Positions 26,288-33,782 of a stretch of DNA of 38,566 nt are shown piece after piece (position 1 is the first letter of the stretch; every line of letters begins with the position of its first letter). The DNA comes from Clostridia bacterium (GTDB lineage: Bacteria; Bacillota; Clostridia; Oscillospirales; CAG-272). The translations under genes were made by a program, and so were the position numbers. The stretch covers positions 1 to 38,566 of the forward strand of contig JAFWTH010000051.1 in assembly GCA_017518975.1 (NCBI GenBank), written 5' to 3'. Below the pieces are notes generated by a model. That model was not told the DNA's origin and did no database searches. It worked only from the letters and a program-made list of their open reading frames with translations.

Positions 26288-27328
26288 TCAGCCCTCCAGC
26301 AGAAACTCTTTCAGTTCCGCCAGCTTGTCCGCGTCGACGCCGTAGTTCGTCAGGTGAAGCATAACGAGTTCGGACAGCGAACGCTCGCCGTACGTCTCAC
26401 GCAGAAAGTCGAAATAACCCTCGGCGCCCTCGCACTCGTTCCAGTTCCGGTGGGCGTAAAGGGCGGTGAAATTGTAATCGATGATAATATTCTCGTCGCT
26501 CATTCCGACGATCCCGCCGATCACGACGGAGATAAAGCCCGTTCTGTCCGCGCCCGAGTAACAGTGGAAATAGACCGGATAGGACGCGGGGTCGAAAAGC
26601 ACGTCGAATATCTGATGAAGCTGACCCATTCCCCGGTCGTTCAGCGTTCCGCCCCACGAACTGTCGTGAGAGACCTGAACGTACCGTACGCCCGGGCCCG
26701 CGGGACTTTCGGTCCTCTTACCCTCTTCTTCCTCACGCAGGTCGATCTCCGTTTTTATCCCGAGCCGTTCGACAAACGTTCTTTTCCCGCTGTCGGTGAG
26801 CCCCGCGCGTTCGTCTTCGTCCCGTTCGAGGAATCTGCCGCGGTAAAGGAGCCCCTGCTTCATCCGTCTTCCCTCGGTGTTGAATCTGCCGCCGAGGTCG
26901 CGGAAATTCGGTACGCCGTCGACGCGGAGCGGGCGGATCGGATCGGGGGCTGTCGAAAAAGATCGGACCTCGGAATATTCTCCGTTCTGTCTCACGCGCC
27001 AGAAGTACGTTTTGCCCGTGAGAAAATTTGAGGCGGAGGAAAACAGATCGCGGTCTGTCGCACACTGGCGGGTCTCGGAGATATCGACCGTCGATTCGGA
27101 GGAAAAGTCGTCCGCTTCGGAGATCTCGAGATAAGTCGGGTAGTCCGCATCGTTCGATCGCCATCTGAACACGCATACCGCGGGAGCCGACGCGTCCACG
27201 CCGTACACTTCGTCGTATTTGCCGAAGCGGGTGAAGGTCCCTTCCCGGGTCTGCCTGATGAGCTTGGTCTGCGTATCGGTCAGCACGGAGAATTCCGCGC
27301 CGTTTTCAGGAGAGATAAGACGGATCAT
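26288..27328 (-). CDS. Tyrosine/dual-specificity phosphatase with N-terminal Fn3-like domain
   Basis: 346 residues with no signal peptide. Residues 1-130 look like a fibronectin-III-type beta sandwich (PTYLEISEADDF, GKTYFWRVRQNGEYSEVRSFST). The rest is a Y_phosphatase3-type domain opening with VPNFRDLGG and RGRFLERDE and carrying the active-site loop HCYSGADRTG (nucleophile Cys256, Arg262), which hydrolyses phosphotyrosine or related phosphoesters through a cysteinyl phosphate. An AAGGA site precedes the ATG. Such enzymes often have an N-terminal sandwich in clostridia. The substrate is unknown. Confidence 0.85.
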   Translation of the reverse strand: MIRLISPENGAEFSVLTDTQTKLIRQTREGTFTRFGKYDEVYGVDASAPAVCVFRWRSNDADYPTYLEISEADDFSSESTVDISETRQCATDRDLFSSASNFLTGKTYFWRVRQNGEYSEVRSFSTAPDPIRPLRVDGVPNFRDLGGRFNTEGRRMKQGLLYRGRFLERDEDERAGLTDSGKRTFVERLGIKTEIDLREEEEGKRTESPAGPGVRYVQVSHDSSWGGTLNDRGMGQLHQIFDVLFDPASYPVYFHCYSGADRTGFISVVIGGIVGMSDENIIIDYNFTALYAHRNWNECEGAEGYFDFLRETYGERSLSELVMLHLTNYGVDADKLAELKEFLLEG

Positions 27329-27422
27329 TCGTTTTTTTCCTTCTTTTCGTGTTTTTTAAATTATACCATACCGGAACAAAGTAAACAACAATAATCGCTT
27401 TTCGGAGCGCGCATTCGAAATC

Positions 27423-27451
27423 TTGAAAAGCGGTCGGCTTTGTGCTAAAAT
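27423..27451 (+). promoter_or_regulatory. Intact promoter before a broken SLH gene
   Basis: TTGAAA (27423-27428), a 17-base spacer and TAAAAT (27446-27451); a GAGGAG ribosome site follows before the ATG at 27500. Confidence 0.55.
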
Positions 27452-27499
27452 GAAATCGACATAACGCCGCGCCGCGGCGACGATCGAGGAGAAACGACG

Positions 27500-27852
27500 A
27501 TGAAAAAGATCATTTGCGCAATTCTCTCTTTATGTATGCTTGCCGCTTTTCTGCCGCTGACGGCGGGAGCGGGCGACCTCGACCCGGGAAGATACGCTCA
27601 CGACGAGTGGTACGTCGGCGTGACGGAAAAGGCGTTCGAAGCCGACCACGTTATCGGTCCGGGCGGCGACGTTCTGAACTCCCGGTACGAACAGGTCCAC
27701 TACTGGTGTATCATTATGCCCGGCGAGAGGATGCCATTATCTGGGCGGTCGAGAAGAATATAACCAAAGGAACGAGCGCAGATAAATTCTCGCCCGACAG
27801 CACGAGTACACGCGGACAGATCGTGACCTTCCTGTACCGCGACCTCGGATGA
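27500..27852 (+). pseudogene. Frameshifted, truncated SLH protein
   Basis: The first frame gives a good signal peptide (MKKIICAILSLCMLAAFLPLTAGA) and about 60 further residues, then runs off in nonsense to a TAA near 27763. One base away, the frame from about 27730 to the TGA at 27852 reads EDAIIWAVEKNITKG...TSADKFSPDS then TRGQIVTFLYR, an unmistakable SLH domain. The two halves join at about 27715-27735 by a one-base gain or two-base loss. Only one SLH remains, so the gene has also lost sequence. A sequencing error could explain the shift but not the short length. Confidence 0.75.
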
Positions 27853-27867
27853 TTCATGATATAAAAC

Positions 27868-27896
27868 GCCCCGCGCACGAATTCCGTGCGCGGGGC
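27868..27896. terminator. Bidirectional terminator
   Basis: GCCCCGCGCAC (27868-27878) pairs with GTGCGCGGGGC (27886-27896), with AAAA before and AATTTCTTTT after. It separates the broken SLH gene from convergent msrA. Confidence 0.85.
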
Positions 27897-27912
27897 AATT
27901 TCTTTTGCGGTT

Positions 27913-28398
27913 TCACAGCGGCTTTCTGCCAGACGTTTCGAGTTCTTTTTCAAATTCCGACGGATTCTTCAGATAGTAATCCTGGTGGTATTCTTCCGCT
28001 TCATAAAATTCCGAAAACGGCTCGACGGAAACGAAAACGTCTTTCCCGGATCCTTCTCTCAGCTTTGAGATGCGGGCGCGGACGAGTTCTTTTTCTTCAT
28101 CGGAAGTGTAAAAGACCGCAAGCGTATACGAGTGACCTCTGTCGATGAACTGACCGCCTGCGTCGAACGGGTCGACGTTTGAAAAAAAGATATCGAGAAG
28201 CTTTTTATACGGCACTTTCACGGGGTCGTATTCGATCATGACCGTCTCCCGGTGGCCCGTCTTCTGCGCCTTGACGTCTTTATATGACGGGTTTTTCTCT
28301 TTTCCTCCGGAATAGCCGCATACGACGCGGTCGACGCCGTACGCTTTGAATACAGGCGTCATGCACCAGAAGCATCCGCCTGCAAAATACGCCTTCAT
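27913..28398 (-). CDS. msrA: Peptide-methionine (S)-S-oxide reductase MsrA
   Basis: 161 residues, the usual single-domain length. The catalytic GCFWC lies at residues 8-12 with the nucleophile in the first cysteine, followed by GYSGG, GHRETV, FDAGGQFIDRGHSY and EEYHQDYY, all MsrA landmarks. It reduces the S-epimer of methionine sulfoxide in proteins with thioredoxin as electron donor in the cytoplasm. GGGAGGGG precedes the ATG. It appears monocistronic; the 70 bases to the next gene upstream carry no strong terminator, so read-through from the membrane pair is possible. Confidence 0.95.
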   Translation of the reverse strand: MKAYFAGGCFWCMTPVFKAYGVDRVVCGYSGGKEKNPSYKDVKAQKTGHRETVMIEYDPVKVPYKKLLDIFFSNVDPFDAGGQFIDRGHSYTLAVFYTSDEEKELVRARISKLREGSGKDVFVSVEPFSEFYEAEEYHQDYYLKNPSEFEKELETSGRKPL

Positions 28399-28468
28399 TA
28401 CGTAGGCCCCTCCCTGAAACAGTTATCTCGGTTTTCCGGCTGCCGCAGTCCGATACAACGGCTTTAGT

Positions 28469-29017
28469 TTACTTTTGAGGATCGGCTTTCCTCTCCGGAT
28501 TTTCCGCCGCCTCATCGATGGGAACGCTTCTCCCCATTTTCGCCGCGAACAGGTCGGCGACGATCAGAACGACGTGGACGAGGCGGACTGCCAAACCGCA
28601 GACGACCGGGACCGTTCCGAAAAAGATAGGTATACGGAAAATAAAGATAAGCGGTATATCCGATGCGAGAACCAGAAGCATGACGACTCGCAGTACAAGC
28701 CCCGTTTTCTTTGATTTCCGGAGCAGGAGGTCAAAGACGATACCGACTGCCAGCGCAAGACCGAGGAGCAGAAAATGGATCAGAATCTCACTGTGCGTGA
28801 TGCGGTACAGCGCGGATAACCCGAGCGTTTCCCCGCACGGAAGGGCGCTGAGTCCGAAAGAGAAAAGGAATGAGAAAATGTTCTTTCCCTGAAGGACGGC
28901 GCGGTATCCGGAGGACACAAACAAGTATACCGCGGGAAGGATCGAAATCACCTGAAACAAACGGACACTCAGCCAGGCGCCGCTGAAACGGTTTTTTACC
29001 GAGATCCCGAATTTCAT
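28469..29017 (-). CDS. Unknown membrane protein, second of a coupled pair
   Basis: 182 residues with four or five membrane segments (about 17-36, 47-62, 78-98, 107-128 and 133-157) and an acidic/basic C-terminal tail (DEAAENPERKADPQK). The ATG overlaps the TGA of the preceding gene by four bases (ATGA) and GGAGG lies inside the end of that gene, so the two are translated together. No family recognised. The pair may form one membrane complex with the sensor-like partner upstream. Confidence 0.7.
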   Translation of the reverse strand: MKFGISVKNRFSGAWLSVRLFQVISILPAVYLFVSSGYRAVLQGKNIFSFLFSFGLSALPCGETLGLSALYRITHSEILIHFLLLGLALAVGIVFDLLLRKSKKTGLVLRVVMLLVLASDIPLIFIFRIPIFFGTVPVVCGLAVRLVHVVLIVADLFAAKMGRSVPIDEAAENPERKADPQK

Positions 29018-29646
29018 CCCTTCACCTCCTCAAGCGTGCGGTTCAGGTAACGCGTCTCGAACGCTTTTTCCGGGATGTTTTCTCCGCGAACGCTGAAAAG
29101 GACTTCGCCGGTCGAACGGTCGAGATAGGAGATCACGGCCGCGCCGTCTCCCGCGTCCCGCCCCGTAAGCTGATAAAACGGGCAGAGAAGGTTCGTGTCC
29201 GGGGAATTGGATTCCATCATCAGCCCGCTGACGCATACGAGTTCGCCGGACGCGCAGCGCCCGCGAAGGACCGTGTCGTGCGAGAGGACCGTTTTTTTGC
29301 CTGTGGTCAGGTCGACCCTGACGAGATCGCAGAGCATGACTCCGAGATTGGTGTTCCTGTATTCGTTTGCGATCAGCGAGTCGCCGTTGAAAGCAAGACC
29401 CCAGTCGTAGCCGAAATAACCTTCCGTCACCAGTTCGGCTGTGTTTTCAAGTTTTCCGCGGTAGATACCGTTCGGGAGCAGATTGGAATAGCGGACGGCG
29501 TATTCGCTGTCCTCTATCAACAGATAATCGTTCGCTACGTAGCGCGAGGAAAAATCCACCATCTTGACCGAGAAGAAATATCCGATGGCGGAGCCGATGA
29601 TAAGGATAAGCAAAAGGGCGTTCATTCCGAATTTCGGAGTTCTCAT
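29014..29646 (-). CDS. Unknown membrane-anchored extracytoplasmic protein
   Basis: 210 residues: one N-terminal membrane segment (about 8-26, LLLILIIGSAIGYFF) and about 180 residues of beta-rich extracytoplasmic sequence with blade-like repeats (YGYDWGLAFNGDSLIANEY, CASGELVCVSGLMM, VISYLDRSTGEVLFSV), which recalls a partial beta-propeller such as DUF5050/TolB-like domains. AAAGGAG lies about 15 bases before the ATG, longer than ideal. First gene of a coupled pair with its own promoter. No catalytic motif seen. Confidence 0.65.
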   Translation of the reverse strand: MRTPKFGMNALLLILIIGSAIGYFFSVKMVDFSSRYVANDYLLIEDSEYAVRYSNLLPNGIYRGKLENTAELVTEGYFGYDWGLAFNGDSLIANEYRNTNLGVMLCDLVRVDLTTGKKTVLSHDTVLRGRCASGELVCVSGLMMESNSPDTNLLCPFYQLTGRDAGDGAAVISYLDRSTGEVLFSVRGENIPEKAFETRYLNRTLEEVKG

Positions 29647-29693
29647 AAGCGCGCTTCAATCTCCTTTCGGGGTCGTATACGGGATGATATTAT

Positions 29694-29723
29694 ATTATAT
29701 CATACCATAACAGCCCGAAACAA
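29694..29723 (-). promoter_or_regulatory. Promoter of the unknown membrane pair
   Basis: On the minus strand TTGTTT (29718-29723), an 18-base spacer and TATAAT (29694-29699). The neighbouring TATAATATAAT offers two overlapping -10 choices. Confidence 0.55.
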
Positions 29724-29763
29724 GAGCGAATTGACTCAGGATCTTCTTCCCGTGGGACCGGGG

Positions 29764-29792
29764 TTGACAGTTGAACGCCGAATTGATATACT
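29764..29792 (+). promoter_or_regulatory. Promoter of the alpha-galactosidase gene
   Basis: A consensus TTGACA (29764-29769), a 17-base spacer and TATACT (29787-29792), 78 bases before the ATG at 29871. Confidence 0.7.
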
Positions 29793-29870
29793 TTTTCTCG
29801 AAAAAAGCAGAGATCCCATAAACCGCGACGGGGAAAAGGATCCCTGATCTGCCCCGAAAGAGGAAAGAAA

Positions 29871-32033
29871 ATGATCACTTATAACGAACAGATCCGCACT
29901 TTCAAACTCGATACTCCGCGCACCTCCTACGTTATGGGGATCCGCGACGGAGGATTCCTTCTGAATCTTTACTACGGACGCCGTCTGCCGGACGACGATC
30001 TCTGGGCGCTCTCAAATCGTCTTCCCAGCGCGTCGTTCAGCCCCTCCGACCCGGACTATACCGATTTCTCGACGGACGTCGCTCCGATGGAATACCCGAC
30101 TAACGGCCGCGGCGATTTTCGCGTTTCCGCGCTTTCCGTGCGCGGCGCCGACGGGAGCAGTGTGACCGATCTCCGTTACGTCTCGCACCGGATGTTCCGG
30201 GGCAAGCCCGATTTGCCCGGGCTGCCTCATCTGTATGCGGACGACGACTCGGAGTGCGAAACGCTTGAGGTGACGATGCGCGACCCTCTTACCGGGGTGG
30301 AGGCCGTTCTCGTCTACACGGCGTTCGAAGATTGCGACGTGATAGCGAAGCACGTAAGACTCACGAACCGCGGCGGGCGGACCGTGAAACTGGAGCGCGC
30401 GCTGAGTTCCTGCGTCGATCTTCCTTCAATGGATTTCGATCTCATAACGCTTTGGGGCAGACACGCCAAGGAACGGCAGTTCGAGCGCAGACCGATCGCC
30501 CGAGGATTACAGGGCATACGAAGCAAACGCGGTTCCTCCTCTCACAACCACAATCCTTTCGCCGCGCTGGCGCAGACCGGAGCGACGGAGACGACCGGAG
30601 AGGTCTACGGTTTCAATCTCGTTTACAGCGGGAATTTCACGCTGACCGCGGAGGTCGACCATAACGCCTCGACCAGGATCGTTATGGGTATAGATCCCTC
30701 CGATTTCGGATGGCTGCTCGCTCCGGGCGAAACGTTCGTCACGCCGGAAGCCGTCCACGTTTTTTCCGCCGATGGGCTCGGCGGTATGAGCCGCGTCTTC
30801 CACCGCTGCTATGGCGAACACCTGATCCGCGGCAGATGGAAGACGGAAAAGCGTCCGCTTCTGATCAACAGCTGGGAAGCAGCGTACTTCGATTTCGACA
30901 CGGACAAACTGATTTCGTTTGCCGAACGCGCACGGGAACTCGGCATCGAAATGCTCGTGATGGACGACGGCTGGTTCGGAAAACGCGACAACGACAGGAG
31001 CAGTCTCGGGGACTGGTTCGTCAACGAAAAGAAACTCGATCTTTCCCGGCTGATCGACTACGTGCATTCAATGGGATTGAAGTTCGGCATCTGGTACGAG
31101 CCGGAGATGATCTCGCCGGACAGCGACCTTTACCGCGCCCATCCGGACTGGTGCGTTCACGTTGCGGGACGGACGCCTTCCATCGCGCGCCACCAGTACG
31201 TGCTTGACGTTTCGCGTCCCGACGTGCGTGAAAACGTGTACGGACAGATGCGCGAAGTCCTCTGCCGTTATCCGATAGACTACGTCAAATGGGATTTCAA
31301 CCGCAATCTCAGCGAGGCGGGCTCGGCGCTTCTTCCCGCGGAACGGAGCGGCGAGTTTTTCCACCGTTTCGTGCTTGGAACGTACGAGCTGCAGGACCGT
31401 TTGATCCGGGATTTCCCGGCTCTGCTGCTTGAAAACTGCTCGGGAGGCGGAGGACGCTTCGATCCCGGAATGCTTTACTATTCTCCGCAGATATGGGCGA
31501 GCGACAACACCGATCCGATCGAGCGGCTGAACATCCAGTTCGGGACGTCGCTCTGTTATCCCGCGTCCTCGATGGGCGCGCACGTTTCCCCGTGCCGCAG
31601 GACGGGATACCGCACCAAAGGCGACGTCGCGCTCTGGGGCACTTTCGGGTACGAACTCGATCCCAATGACCTCAGCGAAGAGGAGCGGGAAATAATAAAA
31701 GAACAGGTCGCGGAGTATCACGGATATTACGAACTGATCCGCCGCGGAGACCTTTACCGGCTGATCTGTCCGTGGGACAATGATTTCGTCTCCGCCTGGT
31801 CCTTCGTTTCGGAGGACAAAAGGGAAGCGCTCGTGACGCTCGTGCGTATGCGCAGGCAGGAAGAGACGCTCCTTCACCTGAAACTTCAGGGACTCGACCC
31901 CGACGCTTTCTATACCGTAGAGGGGACGGGAGAGCGATATTCGGGCGCTCTCCTGATGTACGCCGGTGTCGAAATGACCGGAGCGGCGTGGGACGACGGC
32001 GACAGCTGCAAGCTGCACCTGATCGCCGAGTGA
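29871..32033 (+). CDS. Alpha-galactosidase, family GH36
   Basis: 720 residues, the normal length of clostridial GH36, without signal peptide, so cytoplasmic. The N-terminal beta-sandwich runs to about 320, followed by a TIM barrel with LLINSWEAAYFDF, MDDGWFG, WYEPEMIS, the nucleophile motif KWDFNR (Asp475) and ENCSGGGGRFDPGM leading to SDNTD (acid/base Asp545), then a C-terminal sheet domain. It removes terminal alpha-1,6-galactose from raffinose-family sugars or galactomannan fragments with retention of configuration. AGAGGAAAG precedes the ATG. It has its own promoter and terminator. No transporter lies beside it, so its substrate uptake is encoded elsewhere. Confidence 0.95.
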   Translation: MITYNEQIRTFKLDTPRTSYVMGIRDGGFLLNLYYGRRLPDDDLWALSNRLPSASFSPSDPDYTDFSTDVAPMEYPTNGRGDFRVSALSVRGADGSSVTDLRYVSHRMFRGKPDLPGLPHLYADDDSECETLEVTMRDPLTGVEAVLVYTAFEDCDVIAKHVRLTNRGGRTVKLERALSSCVDLPSMDFDLITLWGRHAKERQFERRPIARGLQGIRSKRGSSSHNHNPFAALAQTGATETTGEVYGFNLVYSGNFTLTAEVDHNASTRIVMGIDPSDFGWLLAPGETFVTPEAVHVFSADGLGGMSRVFHRCYGEHLIRGRWKTEKRPLLINSWEAAYFDFDTDKLISFAERARELGIEMLVMDDGWFGKRDNDRSSLGDWFVNEKKLDLSRLIDYVHSMGLKFGIWYEPEMISPDSDLYRAHPDWCVHVAGRTPSIARHQYVLDVSRPDVRENVYGQMREVLCRYPIDYVKWDFNRNLSEAGSALLPAERSGEFFHRFVLGTYELQDRLIRDFPALLLENCSGGGGRFDPGMLYYSPQIWASDNTDPIERLNIQFGTSLCYPASSMGAHVSPCRRTGYRTKGDVALWGTFGYELDPNDLSEEEREIIKEQVAEYHGYYELIRRGDLYRLICPWDNDFVSAWSFVSEDKREALVTLVRMRRQEETLLHLKLQGLDPDAFYTVEGTGERYSGALLMYAGVEMTGAAWDDGDSCKLHLIAE

Positions 32034-32047
32034 ACCGGCAGACATAT

Positions 32048-32092
32048 AAAAGGCCCGCCTTTTTGTCAGGGACAAAAGGGCGGGCCTTTCCA
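32048..32092. terminator. Bidirectional terminator between GH36 and the convergent SLH operon
   Basis: AGGCCCGCCTTTTTGTC (32051-32067) pairs with GACAAAAGGGCGGGCCT (32071-32087) with one mismatch, and a TTTC run follows. Confidence 0.85.
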
Positions 32093-32111
32093 TGAAAAGT
32101 CCGGTCGGAAT

Positions 32112-33767
32112 TTATCTTCCGTCGGTCAGAGTACCGTTAAGATAGCGAAGGAACAGCACGTAGAACGAGAGCATCGCGCCCTGGCCGTAACTCATGTTTT
32201 CGTCGTATTTGTCGCTGTATGATCCGAAGCCTCCGGATCCTCCCGAGGAGCCCCGGACCTCGCCGTCGTACACGTCGGTGAGACCCGCCTTCGCGATCGC
32301 TTTGATCGTTTTGTCGTCCACGGAGGAAGCTAGTCCGACTTCTTTCGCTTTCATAACGCCCCACATGATCTTTCCCGTGGCTGACGTGTCGGACGGAGCT
32401 TCCGGATCGGACAGAGTCCAGCCGAACTTAAAGTCGGGTTTCAGCCGTTCCATGGTGTGAGCGATGAAATCCTCGCACGCGGCGTTGACTTCCTCGTCGT
32501 GACAGTAGCGCATAACGCTTCCTATGGCGAGCATCAGATAGCCGGTACCTCTGCCCCAGCCCATTTCACCCTGGAACGCTCCGCTTCCCGAATAGCCGTG
32601 ATATGCGTAATACAGTCTCGGCATCACGCCCATTCTGAGATAGTTCGATACCTGAAGGGCGGCGATTCGCCTGACCTCCTCGTCTCCGAATACGGAAGAG
32701 TAGCGGGCCAGGAACGGCGTTACCATTCCCGTTCCGTCCACGTAAATATCATCGTCTTCGTTTTTGTCGTATTTGATCTCTCCGTATTTGTCGGTGGGCC
32801 TTTCGAGTTCCGCGCGGAGGCACTCGCGGGCAAGCTCCGCGTATTTTTCGTCTCCGGTCCGTTCGTACATATCGATCACTACGTATCCGGCGAGACCGGC
32901 GTCGGTGGAGAGGATACCCCCGCGTGCGGGGTGGTTCATCCACATATCGATATAGTCCTCGACCACGTCGTATCTGCCGAAATCGTTGAGACCGATAGCG
33001 AGAAGTCCGTTCCCCCAGACGTGCAGATCGTGGATGGAGTAGTTCGGATCCGCGGAGAGTTTTTCCATTTCGGAGCGAAGCATCCCCTCCGAATAGTCGG
33101 CGATCTTTTCAACGAAAGGAAGATAATAGTCATAAAGAGTCGTGAAGTCTGTTTCAACGAACCGCTTGAGTATGGCGGCGACCTGTTCTCTCGTCGCGAA
33201 GCCGCGCGGATCGAGCTTGTCGTCCTTTACGCCTCTTATGAGACCGACGCCCACAGCCCAGCTTACGCTTTCCTCAGCGTAGGAGTGTATCTTATCGCGG
33301 TCGGCAAAGGCCGAGACGGCGCCCCGCTCGTCCACGAGCAGGTTTTTGAAATCGCAAAAGCGGAACAGCATGGACGCAAGCTGCTCTCTCGTGACGTTCC
33401 CGTTCGGGTCGAAGGATGTCTCGGAGACTCCGTTGACGACTCCGGCGGATCTCGCCCACGCAACGGGGTCATAATAGTATTTCCCGGGCAAAACGTCGGT
33501 GAACCCGTCCTTGTGATCGACTTCCGGTTCTCCCTCGATTCGGTAGAGGACCGTGACGACCATCGCGCGCGTCATTGTACCCTCGGGGCTGAATTTACCG
33601 CCTCCGACGCCGTTCATAAGACCGTGTTCATAAGCGAACACTACCGACGCGAAGCTCCACCGGTCAACGCTCACGTCGGAGAACGGAGACGTATCGGCAA
33701 GCGCGTGTACCGTCAGAACGGACGAGAGTGTCAGAACAGCCAGAATGACCGAAATGATCCTTTTCAT
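32112..33767 (-). CDS. SLH-anchored GH105/GH88-like unsaturated glucuronyl/rhamnogalacturonyl hydrolase
   Basis: 551 residues: signal peptide to about residue 24, SLH domains about 28-80, 89-141 and 153-206, then an (alpha/alpha)6-barrel-type domain to the end. Family landmarks are DLHVWGNGLLAIGL, TDAGLAGYVVIDMYERTGDEKY, VDGTGMVTPFLARY with the candidate catalytic Asp344, and GWGRGTGYLMLAIG (near 403-416). GH105/88 enzymes act on the unsaturated uronic acid left by pectate or rhamnogalacturonan lyases and are usually cytoplasmic, so wall anchoring here is unusual. Last gene of a three-gene operon, 15 bases after its neighbour. The family call is by motif, so GH105 versus a related six-hairpin family is not settled. 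Confidence 0.75.
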   Translation of the reverse strand: MKRIISVILAVLTLSSVLTVHALADTSPFSDVSVDRWSFASVVFAYEHGLMNGVGGGKFSPEGTMTRAMVVTVLYRIEGEPEVDHKDGFTDVLPGKYYYDPVAWARSAGVVNGVSETSFDPNGNVTREQLASMLFRFCDFKNLLVDERGAVSAFADRDKIHSYAEESVSWAVGVGLIRGVKDDKLDPRGFATREQVAAILKRFVETDFTTLYDYYLPFVEKIADYSEGMLRSEMEKLSADPNYSIHDLHVWGNGLLAIGLNDFGRYDVVEDYIDMWMNHPARGGILSTDAGLAGYVVIDMYERTGDEKYAELARECLRAELERPTDKYGEIKYDKNEDDDIYVDGTGMVTPFLARYSSVFGDEEVRRIAALQVSNYLRMGVMPRLYYAYHGYSGSGAFQGEMGWGRGTGYLMLAIGSVMRYCHDEEVNAACEDFIAHTMERLKPDFKFGWTLSDPEAPSDTSATGKIMWGVMKAKEVGLASSVDDKTIKAIAKAGLTDVYDGEVRGSSGGSGGFGSYSDKYDENMSYGQGAMLSFYVLFLRYLNGTLTDGR

Positions 33768-33782
33768 AATGTCATTTACTCC

